Origin: Pseudomonadota bacterium
Lineage (GTDB): Bacteria > Pseudomonadota > Alphaproteobacteria > Kiloniellales > JACOMY01
Assembly: GCA_029781795.1 (NCBI GenBank)
Contig: JAKOWB010000057.1
Span: 1 to 57,113 of the forward strand
DNA length: 57,113 bases
Direction: 5' to 3'
Shown: one piece after another, positions 50,469 to 57,113 of the stretch
Layout: each line of letters opens with the position of its first letter
How positions within the stretch are numbered: position 1 is the first letter of the stretch
Translations under genes and position numbers: made by a program
The notes under the pieces: model-generated
Told to the model about the DNA's origin: nothing
Databases searched by the model: none
What the model saw: the letters and a program-made list of their open reading frames with translations, nothing else

Positions 50469-52028
50469 ATGACGGGCAGCAGGTCGCCGTCCTTCGCGGC
50501 CCTGATCGAGACGCTGCGCGGGCATCACCAGGCCATGCTGGCCGGCGGCGGCGCGGCGCTGGTGGCGCGGCACCGGGCGCGCGGCAAGATCCCGGTGCGC
50601 GACCGCATCGACCTGCTGCTCGACCCCGGCAGCCCCTTCCTCGAGCTCTCGCCGCTGGCGGCGCATGGCCTCTATGGCGGCGACGTCATGTCGGCCGGCA
50701 TCGTTACCGGCATCGGCCTCGTGCAGGACACCCCCTGCATGGTGATCGCCAACGACGCCACGGTGAAGGGCGGCTCCTTCTTCGCCGAGACGGTGAAGAA
50801 GCACCTGCGCGCGCAGGAGATCGCCGGCGAGCACAGGCTGCCCTGCCTCTACCTGGTCGACTGCGGCGGCGCCTTCCTGCCCGAGCAGGACCGCGTCTTC
50901 CCCGACCGCGACCACTTCGGCGGTTCCTTCTACAACCAGTGCCGCCTCTCGGCCGCCGGCATCCCGCAGATCTCGGCCGTGTTCGGCGGCTGCACCGCGG
51001 GCGGCGCCTACATCCCGGCGCTGTCGGACGAGGTGGTGATGGTGCGCGGCACCGGTCGCATCCACCTGGGCGGGCCGCCGATCGTCAAGGCGGCGATCAA
51101 CGAGATCGTCGAGGGCGAGGTGCTGGGCGGCGCCGACATGCACACCACGGTCTCCGGCGTCTCCGACCACGTCGCAGCGGACGAGACCGAGGCCATCGGC
51201 CGCCTGCGCGAGATCGTGCGCGGCTTTGGCGACCTGCGCCGTATTGCCCCGCCGCCCTTCGCGCCAGCCCCACCGGCGGCCGACCCGGCGGAACTGACCG
51301 ACATCGTGCCGACCGACCTGAAGAAGCCCTATGACGTGCGCCAGGTGATCGCCCGCATGGTCGACGCCAGCGCCTTCCAGGAGTTCAAGCCGGCCTACGG
51401 TGCCTCGCTGGTCTGTGGCTTTGCCCGCATCCACGGCCACCCGGTCGGCATCCTGGCCAACAACGGCGTGCTGTTCTCGGAGTCCTCCGTCAAGGGCGCA
51501 CACTTCATCGAACTCTGCGACCAGCGCCACATTCCGCTGCTCTTCCTGCAGAACATCACCGGCTTCATGGTGGGGACCGAGGCCGAGCGCGCCGGCATCG
51601 CCAAGCACTCGGCCAAGCTGGTCTATGCCGTCTCCAACGCGCGGGTGCCGAAGTACACCGTGATCGTCGGCGGCTCCTACGGCGCCGGAAACTACGGCAT
51701 GTGCGGCCGCGGCTTCCGGCCCCGCTTCCTCTTCGCCTGGCCGAACGCCCGCATTGCGACCATGAGCCCCGAGGTCGCGGCGACCGTGGTGACCGAGCTG
51801 CGCCGCCAGAGCCTGAAGGGCGCGGCGGACGAGGAGGCCATCGCCGCGCTCGACCGCAAGACCCGCGCGCAGTTCGAGGAGCAGAGCGATCCCTATTTCG
51901 CCACCGCGCGCCTGTGGGACGACGGCATCATCGAGCCGGCGCAGACGCGCGACGTGCTGGGCCTCTGCCTGGCGCTGGCCGCCGGCGAGCCGCGCGATCC
52001 CGCGCCGCGCCCGGTCTATCGCATGTGA
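50469..52028 (+). CDS. Acyl-CoA carboxylase beta subunit (carboxyltransferase)
   Basis: 519 aa from ATG 50469 after AGGAGAGG. Carboxyltransferase motifs are FGGCTAGGAYIPALSDEVVM, GGADMHTTVSGVSDH and YGAGNYGMCGRGFRPRFLFA. It resembles methylcrotonyl- and geranyl-CoA carboxylase beta subunits. It moves the carboxyl group from biotin to a branched enoyl-CoA made by the dehydrogenase. The biotin subunit gene follows eight bases later. Confidence 0.88.
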   Translation: MTGSRSPSFAALIETLRGHHQAMLAGGGAALVARHRARGKIPVRDRIDLLLDPGSPFLELSPLAAHGLYGGDVMSAGIVTGIGLVQDTPCMVIANDATVKGGSFFAETVKKHLRAQEIAGEHRLPCLYLVDCGGAFLPEQDRVFPDRDHFGGSFYNQCRLSAAGIPQISAVFGGCTAGGAYIPALSDEVVMVRGTGRIHLGGPPIVKAAINEIVEGEVLGGADMHTTVSGVSDHVAADETEAIGRLREIVRGFGDLRRIAPPPFAPAPPAADPAELTDIVPTDLKKPYDVRQVIARMVDASAFQEFKPAYGASLVCGFARIHGHPVGILANNGVLFSESSVKGAHFIELCDQRHIPLLFLQNITGFMVGTEAERAGIAKHSAKLVYAVSNARVPKYTVIVGGSYGAGNYGMCGRGFRPRFLFAWPNARIATMSPEVAATVVTELRRQSLKGAADEEAIAALDRKTRAQFEEQSDPYFATARLWDDGIIEPAQTRDVLGLCLALAAGEPRDPAPRPVYRM

Positions 52029-52036
52029 GCGCCCGG

Positions 52037-54028
52037 ATGTTTTCCTCACTCCTCATCGCCAATCGCGGCGAGATCGCCTGCCGCATCATCCGCACCGCCC
52101 GGGCGCTCGGCCTGCGCACCATCGCGGTCTATTCCGAGGCCGACCGCGACGCGCTGCACGTCCGCGCCGCCGACCTTGCCCTGCCGATCGGCCCGGCGCC
52201 GGCGCGCGAGAGCTATCTCGACGCGGCGAAGATCGTGGCCGCGGCCAAGGCGGCGGGGGCGGCGGCGATCCATCCCGGCTACGGCTTCCTGTCGGAGCAG
52301 CCGGACCTGCCGGAGCTCTGCGCCGCTGGCGGCATCGCCTGGGTCGGGCCGCACGCCGGGGCGATCCGCGCCATGGGCTCGAAGATCGAGGCCAAGCGCC
52401 TGGCGGTCGCGGCCGGCGTCCCGGTGATTCCAGGCTATGACGGCGCCGACCAGGGCGACGAGCGCCTGGCCGCCGAGGCCCTGCGCCTGGGCCTGCCGGT
52501 GATGATCAAGGCCTCGGCCGGCGGTGGCGGCAAGGGCATGCGCGCCGCCTTCGACAAAGCGGAGCTCAAGTCCACCCTCGCCACCGCCCGTCGCGAGGCG
52601 GAAAGCGCCTTTGGCGACGGCCGCCTCCTGATCGAGAAGCTCATCGCCCGGCCGCGCCACGTCGAGGTGCAGGTGCTGGGCGACCGCCACGGCAATCTGG
52701 TGCATCTCTTCGAGCGCGACTGCTCGGTCCAGCGCAACAACCAGAAACTCCTGGAGGAGGCGCCGGCGCCGAACCTCTCGGCGGCCACGCGCGCGGCGCT
52801 GCACGCCCATGCGCTCAGCCTCGCCGCCGCCATCGGCTATGACTCGGCCGGCACGCTGGAGTTCATCGTCGAGGCCGAGACCGAGGAGGTCTTCTTCCTG
52901 GAGATGAACACCCGCCTGCAGGTCGAGCATACCGTGACGGAGGAGATCACCGGCCTCGACCTCGTCGAGTGGCAGCTTCGCGTCGCCGCCGGCGAGGCGC
53001 TGCCCTTCCGGCAGGGCGACCTTCAGGCGCGCGGGCATGCCATCCAGGCGCGGGTGACGGCCGAGCGCGCCGATCAGGGCTTCCGGCCGGACGCGGGCTC
53101 CATCCTGCTCTGGTCCCCGCCGGGGGAGCTGCGCATCGACAGTGGCGTCGCCACCGGCAGCGTCGTCGGCCTGAACTACGACAGCCTGCTGGCCAAGGTC
53201 GTCGCCAAGGGGGCGGATCGGGGCGAGGCCTTGGCCCGCCTGCGTGCCGGCCTGGATCGCCTGGCGGTGCTGGGGCCGGCGACCACGCGCGGCTTCCTGT
53301 TGGACGCCCTGGCCACGCCGGCCTTCGCCGCCGGCCGCGCCACCACGCGTCTCATCGCCGAGAGCTGGCCCGCAGGCTGGGCACCGGACGCCGCCGACCT
53401 CCGCCTGGCCCGCCGTCTCGCCGCGCTGGCCGCCTGGCTGGGCAAGGCGTCCCGGCCGAGCGCCTCTCCCTGGCACAGCCTTCACGGCTTTCGCGTCCTC
53501 GCCGCCAGCGGCCGCCCGGCCTGCGGCACTTTCACGGTCGCACGCGACGGCACTACGACCTTGGTGAAGGTGCAGGCCGCCGGCGAGGACTTCACGCTCA
53601 GCGATGCCGAGGGATCGGTCACCTTGCAGGCGGCGGATGCCGGCGGCGCGCTTGACCTGGTGCTGGACGGCACGGCCCTGCGTTGTCCCGTCGGCATCAG
53701 GGGGTCGCAGGTTGCCATCCGCGCACGCACGGTGGAGGCGCTCTTCGAGGTCTCGCCCGCCGCCGAGGCGGCGCTGGCCACGGCGGCGGCCGGCGGCGGT
53801 CATGCCGGCGCCGACGTGGTGGCGCCCATGCCGGGACTGGTGGCGCAGATCGCCGTCGCGGTCGGCGACCAGGTCGAGGCCGGCCAGACCGTCGCCGTGC
53901 TGGAATCCATGAAGCTCTTCACCGACCTCAAGGCCGGGGTGGCCGGGCGCGTCGCCGCTATCGGCGCCGAGCCCGGCAAGACCGTGCCGGCCGGCGCGCT
54001 GCTGGTCGCGATCGAACCGCAGGACTGA
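52037..54028 (+). CDS. Acyl-CoA carboxylase alpha subunit (biotin carboxylase and carrier)
   Basis: 663 aa from ATG 52037; GTG 52025 overlapping the previous stop would add four residues. Biotin carboxylase domain residues 1 to about 450 (LLIANRGEIACRIIRTA; ATP-grasp loop KASAGGGGKGM; EMNTRLQVEH). The C-terminal biotin-carrier domain has ESMKLF, where the lysine is biotinylated. It forms a holoenzyme with the upstream subunit. Confidence 0.9.
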   Translation: MFSSLLIANRGEIACRIIRTARALGLRTIAVYSEADRDALHVRAADLALPIGPAPARESYLDAAKIVAAAKAAGAAAIHPGYGFLSEQPDLPELCAAGGIAWVGPHAGAIRAMGSKIEAKRLAVAAGVPVIPGYDGADQGDERLAAEALRLGLPVMIKASAGGGGKGMRAAFDKAELKSTLATARREAESAFGDGRLLIEKLIARPRHVEVQVLGDRHGNLVHLFERDCSVQRNNQKLLEEAPAPNLSAATRAALHAHALSLAAAIGYDSAGTLEFIVEAETEEVFFLEMNTRLQVEHTVTEEITGLDLVEWQLRVAAGEALPFRQGDLQARGHAIQARVTAERADQGFRPDAGSILLWSPPGELRIDSGVATGSVVGLNYDSLLAKVVAKGADRGEALARLRAGLDRLAVLGPATTRGFLLDALATPAFAAGRATTRLIAESWPAGWAPDAADLRLARRLAALAAWLGKASRPSASPWHSLHGFRVLAASGRPACGTFTVARDGTTTLVKVQAAGEDFTLSDAEGSVTLQAADAGGALDLVLDGTALRCPVGIRGSQVAIRARTVEALFEVSPAAEAALATAAAGGGHAGADVVAPMPGLVAQIAVAVGDQVEAGQTVAVLESMKLFTDLKAGVAGRVAAIGAEPGKTVPAGALLVAIEPQD

Positions 54029-54038
54029 GAGGCAGGCC

Positions 54039-54500
54039 ATGCCAGGGCTTTGGTACGAGGAGTTCCACGTCGGCCAGACCTTCGAGCACCCGATCACCCG
54101 CTCGGTGACCGAGGCCGACAACATGCTCTTCTCCAACATGACGCTGAACCCGCAGCCGCTGCACATCGACGCGAACTACGCGGCGGGAACAGAATACGGC
54201 CGGCCGCTGGTCAACTCGCTCTTCACCCTGGGGCTGATGATCGGCATCTCGGTGCACGACACCACGCTGCGCACCACCATCGCCAACCTGGGCATGAGCG
54301 AGGTGAACTTCCCGGCGCCGGTCTTCCCCGGCGATTCGATCCGCGTGGTGACCAGGGTGCAGGCGCTGCGCGAGAGCCGCTCGCGACCCACGGCGGGCCT
54401 CGTCACCTTTCGCCACCAGGCCTTCAACCAGCACGGTGTCGAGGTGGCGAACTGCGTGCGCCTGGCCCTGATGCTGAAGCGTCCGGTGGCTGGCGCCTAG
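54039..54500 (+). CDS. MaoC-like hydratase
   Basis: 153 aa. Hot-dog fold with the catalytic segment NPQPLHIDANYA (Asp and His of MaoC enzymes) and FGRP-like EYGRPLVNSLFTLGLM. It hydrates the enoyl-CoA made by the preceding enzymes, and GAGAGG upstream supports ATG 54039. Third gene of the carboxylase operon; its end overlaps the TetR gene by four bases. Confidence 0.8.
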   Translation: MPGLWYEEFHVGQTFEHPITRSVTEADNMLFSNMTLNPQPLHIDANYAAGTEYGRPLVNSLFTLGLMIGISVHDTTLRTTIANLGMSEVNFPAPVFPGDSIRVVTRVQALRESRSRPTAGLVTFRHQAFNQHGVEVANCVRLALMLKRPVAGA

Positions 54501-55129
54501 GATGCGCGCAGGAAGAGGCTGGTGAACTCCCGCGCCAGCCGCTCGATGGAATGCCGGCCGGGGCGGTACCACTCCGGCGACCAGTTCATCATGCCCAGCA
54601 GCGCGAGCTGCAGCGTCTCGGCCGAAACGCCCGGCGGCGTCGCGCCGGCCTGCGCCAGCTCCTCGATCAGGGTCATCCAGACCGCCTCGTAGCGGCGCCG
54701 GTGCGGCTTGGCCGACTGCCGCACGGCTTCCGGCGCATCGGCAAAGGCCTTGAGCCCGGCGGACGTGTAGTCGCTGAAGGCCAGCAGCGCGTTGAGGTGG
54801 GCCGAGATCGCCGCCTCCAGCCGCTGGCGCGGCGTGGCGCCGGCGGGCAGTGCGGCCAGCGCCCCGGTCACCGCGTCGAAGACGTTGTCGACGCCGTCGT
54901 TCATCACCGCGGCGACGATCTCCTCCTTCGAGGCGAAGTGGTAGTAGACGCTGCCGGCCTTGATCCCGACCATCGCCGCGATGTCGCGCAGCGTGGTCGC
55001 GCGGTAGCCACGTTGACGCAGGCAGCGCGCGGCGACGTCCAGGATCTCGCGGCGCGAAGTCGGCTGGGCCTGCTGCGGGGCAGTCCCAGCGCGGCGACCG
55101 GCCGGCTTCTCTGCCCCTCTGGCGGTCAT
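54497..55129 (-). CDS. TetR-family transcriptional regulator
   Basis: 210 aa. After a variable tail, REILDVAARCLRQRGYRATT and LRDIAAMVGIKAGSVYYHF form the helix-turn-helix. The C-terminal ligand domain includes LGMMNWSPEWYRPG, seen in TetR proteins controlling acyl-CoA or steroid breakdown. Placed at the end of the acyl-CoA cluster, it probably represses that cluster through the site at 50399 and responds to an acyl-CoA. Confidence 0.8.
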   Translation of the reverse strand: MTARGAEKPAGRRAGTAPQQAQPTSRREILDVAARCLRQRGYRATTLRDIAAMVGIKAGSVYYHFASKEEIVAAVMNDGVDNVFDAVTGALAALPAGATPRQRLEAAISAHLNALLAFSDYTSAGLKAFADAPEAVRQSAKPHRRRYEAVWMTLIEELAQAGATPPGVSAETLQLALLGMMNWSPEWYRPGRHSIERLAREFTSLFLRAS

Positions 55130-55229
55130 GTGGAAACTACCGATCTTGCAAGGCTCGCGGCCACGGTAACCGCTGCCACGAGGGCCTTCAAGCGCCTGAG
55201 GGGGAGGGACTGGCGGCTGGCTCGGGCGC

Positions 55230-55276
55230 TGGTGCTGCCGAGAGGAATTGAACCTCCGACCCCGTCCTTACCAAGG
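55230..55276 (-). other. Attachment-site core: 3' half of a tRNA-Thr(GGT)
   Basis: On the minus strand these 47 bases hold the 3' part of a tRNA: anticodon loop TTGGTAA (GGT), a TTCAATT T-loop with GGAGG/CCTCT stem, the acceptor strand CGGCAGC and ACCA. No D-arm or 5' acceptor strand precedes it; instead the integrase stop codon lies three bases upstream. This is what is left when a phage enters the 3' half of a tRNA gene. The intact tRNA should stand at the far right end of that element. Confidence 0.8.
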
Positions 55277-55279
55277 CGG

Positions 55280-56335
55280 TTACAAGCCCTTGGTGCGCCT
55301 GCGCTTTGGCTGGGCTTCCCCCACTCCACCCCCGAAATCGAGCGTCCGCAGGGTGTCCCGCGCCCTGGCCTCGCGCGCCTTGTTGTAGCGCTCGACGCTC
55401 TTCGGGCTGGTCCAGGTGCCGGCGTCCATGATGTCGCGGTCGGGCACCTTGCGGTCGCCCAGCTCGCTGCCGAACCAGTGGCGGGCCATGTGCGGGGTGA
55501 AGTCGATCCGGTGCCCTTTCTCGGCCAGCAGCGCCAGCAGCTCGCGGAGCTGGCGGTAAACGCCCCAGCGGGTGGCCCAGGGGAAGAGCTTGCGGGCGCC
55601 CTTCGGCAACGTCGGCATGTAGTTTGCCAGGGTGACGAAGACCTGGTCGTGCATCGGCACCGCCTTCCAGCGGCCAACCTTGCCCACCCAGGCCAGCAGC
55701 TCGCGCCGGGCCAGGTTCACCCGGTCGGCCTTCGGCGTCAGGTCCAGGGCCTCGCCCAGCCGCCAGCCCTGCAGGAAGAGCAGCGTCAGCAGCACCTTCA
55801 GCGGGCCGGTCGCGTGCTCCATCAGCAGCTCGGGCACGCCCTCGGCCGGCCGGCGGGTCTGCGGCGCGACCTCCTCCAGCTTCCGCACCTTCACCCAGCC
55901 GCACCAGCCCTGCTCGGCGGCGTAGTGCAGCACGGCGGCGGCCGGCACGATGGCCGCCCGGTTCTTCGTCGCGTTGCTGGTGCCGGGGTAGAGGCGGTGG
56001 GCCGCCGCGGCGACGTCGCCGCTGACAATGGCGCCGATCGCCATGTCGCCGATCTGGTCGGCCTTCAGCTTCGCCAGGAAGCCGGCGGTGCGGGCGGGGC
56101 TGCCCTGGGCAGCCAGGTAGTGGTCGGCTACGTCCCCGAACGTGCGCGGCCGCGCGGGCTCTGCGCCAGGCTGACCACGGTATCGTTCTGCCAGTTCCTT
56201 CGCGCGTCGCTCAGCCACCCGGCGGTCCGCCGTGAAGAGGTTGGCTTCAAGGCGACGACCACCGGCGGAGATCCTGGCGTAGTAGGTTCGGTTTCCCTTT
56301 CGGGTTCCTGGCGGGTAGAGGCGGATGCCTCGCAT
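55280..56335 (-). CDS. int: Tyrosine recombinase (phage integrase)
   Basis: 351 aa from ATG 56335, preceded by GGAG; a longer frame overlaps the excisionase gene more. Catalytic residues of the family are visible: R192 (GWRLGEALDL), H282 and R285 (TPHMARHWF), W308 (AGTWTS) and the nucleophile Y317 (VERYNK). The N terminus (YYARISAGGRRLEANLF) fits an arm-binding domain. It ends directly at the tRNA-Thr core it presumably uses. Translated in series with the genes upstream. Confidence 0.88.
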   Translation of the reverse strand: MRGIRLYPPGTRKGNRTYYARISAGGRRLEANLFTADRRVAERRAKELAERYRGQPGAEPARPRTFGDVADHYLAAQGSPARTAGFLAKLKADQIGDMAIGAIVSGDVAAAAHRLYPGTSNATKNRAAIVPAAAVLHYAAEQGWCGWVKVRKLEEVAPQTRRPAEGVPELLMEHATGPLKVLLTLLFLQGWRLGEALDLTPKADRVNLARRELLAWVGKVGRWKAVPMHDQVFVTLANYMPTLPKGARKLFPWATRWGVYRQLRELLALLAEKGHRIDFTPHMARHWFGSELGDRKVPDRDIMDAGTWTSPKSVERYNKAREARARDTLRTLDFGGGVGEAQPKRRRTKGL

Positions 56336-56517
56336 AGCTGGTACTCCAGGCGCTCGAACTGCTGCTCGGTGAAGAGCCGGCGACGGCCGATCTTGCGATA
56401 CCACTGGACGTTGGGGAAAGCCGCCTCCAGGCGCCGGACGTGCTCGTAAAGCGTGGATAACGGCATGCGGAGGGCGGCGGCGACGTCCTCCATGGTGAGG
56501 CGGACGGGCGCGGTCAC
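56128..56517 (-). CDS. Excisionase-like / MerR-type helix-turn-helix protein
   Basis: 129 aa from GTG 56517. Residues 8-60 (MEDVAAALRMPLSTLYEHVR, YRKIGRRRLFTEQQFERLEY) form a winged helix of the MerR/excisionase kind. The second half is a low-complexity tail read in another frame over the first 208 bases of the integrase gene. Such overlap is normal for xis-int pairs. Exact function is inferred. Confidence 0.6.
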   Translation of the reverse strand: MTAPVRLTMEDVAAALRMPLSTLYEHVRRLEAAFPNVQWYRKIGRRRLFTEQQFERLEYQLCEASASTRQEPERETEPTTPGSPPVVVALKPTSSRRTAGWLSDARRNWQNDTVVSLAQSPRGRARSGT

Positions 56518-56708
56518 AGCAGCTTCGGCACCTGGGCCGCCTCCAGGGCGCGCAGCGTCTCCTGCACCGCCTCCATGCGACGGAGGTGCAGATCGGCAGC
56601 CGCGCGGGTCATCCGGCCCTCAGCGACGCGCCGGTCATAGACCCGGCGGCGGAAGCCGAGCTCCCGCTCCACCTCGGCGATCTGGTCGGAAAGAGGGATC
56701 GTCGTCAC
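56514..56708 (-). CDS. Small coiled-coil phage protein
   Basis: 64 aa from GTG 56708, overlapping the methyltransferase stop (GTGA) and the next start (GTGA). Charged heptads (QIAEVERELGFRRRVYD, LHLRRMEAVQETLRALE) suggest a helical hairpin, a type common between recombination genes of proteobacterial prophages. No known activity. Confidence 0.55.
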   Translation of the reverse strand: MTTIPLSDQIAEVERELGFRRRVYDRRVAEGRMTRAAADLHLRRMEAVQETLRALEAAQVPKLL

Positions 56709-57113
56709 TCCGCTGCCTCCATGCTCAGTTCGCGCCGGACGTTCAGGCGGGCCAGTAGTTCGGCCCACCGCGGCGGGACCGAGTTGCCGACAAGGGCGTA
56801 GCGCTCGGTCTTCGTCAGCCGCCGGCGCCGCCCGCCGATCTCGATCTCGGCCGGCAGCGCGCCAGGCTTGAAGCCCTGGGCGCCGGCGCACTCCTCGGGG
56901 GTCAGCATCCGCATGCCGATGTCGGCCAGGGCGTAGGTTTCGCCGCGGACCTGGACGGTGACGACGCCGCTGCGGGCCTTCGTGGTCACGGCGCCGAGCG
57001 GGTCGGCCGGGCTCTGATCCTGGCCGCCCTGGCTGTAGTAGTGCTGCAAGAAGGCCGCGACGCAGCCGACGTGGCTGCCGCCGGCGGTGATGGCAGGCGC
57101 GGGGTCGTCGATC
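56705..57113 (-). CDS. DNA (cytosine-5) methyltransferase, C-terminal part (partial)
   Basis: The right edge of the window cuts this gene; the last 135 codons are seen. They include RMLTPEECAGAQGF (motif IX/X region, R-x-L-T-x2-E-x5-QGF) and ALVGNSVPP, the conserved motif X of C5 methyltransferases. The catalytic PCQ and AdoMet motifs lie outside. It is the first gene of the minus-strand int operon. A phage-borne orphan methylase often protects DNA against host restriction. Confidence 0.85.
   Translation of the reverse strand, partial: IDDPAPAITAGGSHVGCVAAFLQHYYSQGGQDQSPADPLGAVTTKARSGVVTVQVRGETYALADIGMRMLTPEECAGAQGFKPGALPAEIEIGGRRRRLTKTERYALVGNSVPPRWAELLARLNVRRELSMEAAE

Noticed and set aside
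55230..55300. A complete tRNA gene
   Set aside because: Upstream of the anticodon arm there is integrase coding sequence and no D-arm or 5' acceptor strand.
1..57113. The window as one closed phage-plasmid carrying host genes
   Set aside because: Joining the ends would place a methyltransferase N terminus against the end of a scaffold-like gene, with portal and replication genes missing. Both edges look like cuts through larger prophages.
1..57113. CRISPR arrays, insertion sequences and rRNA
   Set aside because: No regularly spaced repeats, transposase genes with terminal repeats, or rRNA-like sequence were seen.

Overview
The window is GC-rich DNA with strong G/C preference at third codon positions and frequent GTG/TTG starts. 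Gene content (FAH and HpcH/HpaI enzymes, a fused indolepyruvate oxidoreductase, acyl-CoA carboxylase clusters, IclR and TetR regulators, a podovirus-type prophage) suggests an alphaproteobacterium, possibly Rhodospirillales-like; the genus cannot be fixed from this sequence.

Region 1 (1-25.4 kb) is the structural and lysis half of a T7-like (podovirus) prophage, all plus strand except one moron gene. Order: end of a scaffold-like gene; a large 'carrier' protein A with a nucleotidyltransferase-like tip; a small putative immunity gene; a frameshifted orphan toxin cassette (phage nuclease-type tip) beside a fragment of a sigma-factor gene; scaffold; carrier B with a zinc-metallopeptidase tip; a minus-strand OmpA-like lipoprotein; major capsid; tail tubular proteins A and B; gp14-like internal protein; terminase large subunit; gp13-like protein; two tail-fibre genes and accessory tail genes; then a holin / endolysin / Rz / Rz1 lysis cassette. 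Portal, replication and integration genes of this prophage are not in the window.

Region 2 (25.4-55.2 kb) is host metabolism. The first part (26.9-45.2 kb) is a catabolic block of unknown substrate: SDR enzymes, ferredoxin plus cytochrome P450, an IclR regulator, FAH-family and cupin enzymes, an AbrB-type membrane protein, a NitT/TauT-type ABC transporter with a fused double permease, a hydroxyacid dehydrogenase, an old-yellow-enzyme homologue, HpcH/HpaI aldolase, EthD-like protein, alpha/beta hydrolase, cyclase and an IlvD/Edd dehydratase. Three of its promoter regions share a CATCA-centred motif, which may make them one regulon. The second part (45.7-55.1 kb) is an acyl-CoA block: fused indolepyruvate ferredoxin oxidoreductase, acyl-CoA dehydrogenase, both subunits of a biotin-dependent acyl-CoA carboxylase, MaoC hydratase and a TetR regulator, with a TetR-like palindrome between the divergent arms.

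Region 3 (55.2-57.1 kb) is the integration end of a second prophage or island: the 3' half of a tRNA-Thr(GGT) gene (attachment core) followed by minus-strand integrase, excisionase-like protein, a small protein and the C-terminal part of a cytosine-C5 DNA methyltransferase that runs off the window.

The most interesting part is 0-9 kb: two paralogous phage proteins share a helical stem and a PGLVQxADSG junction but carry different enzymatic tips, with an immunity-like gene and an orphan tip cassette between them. This has the architecture of a polymorphic toxin system built into a podovirus morphogenesis operon.
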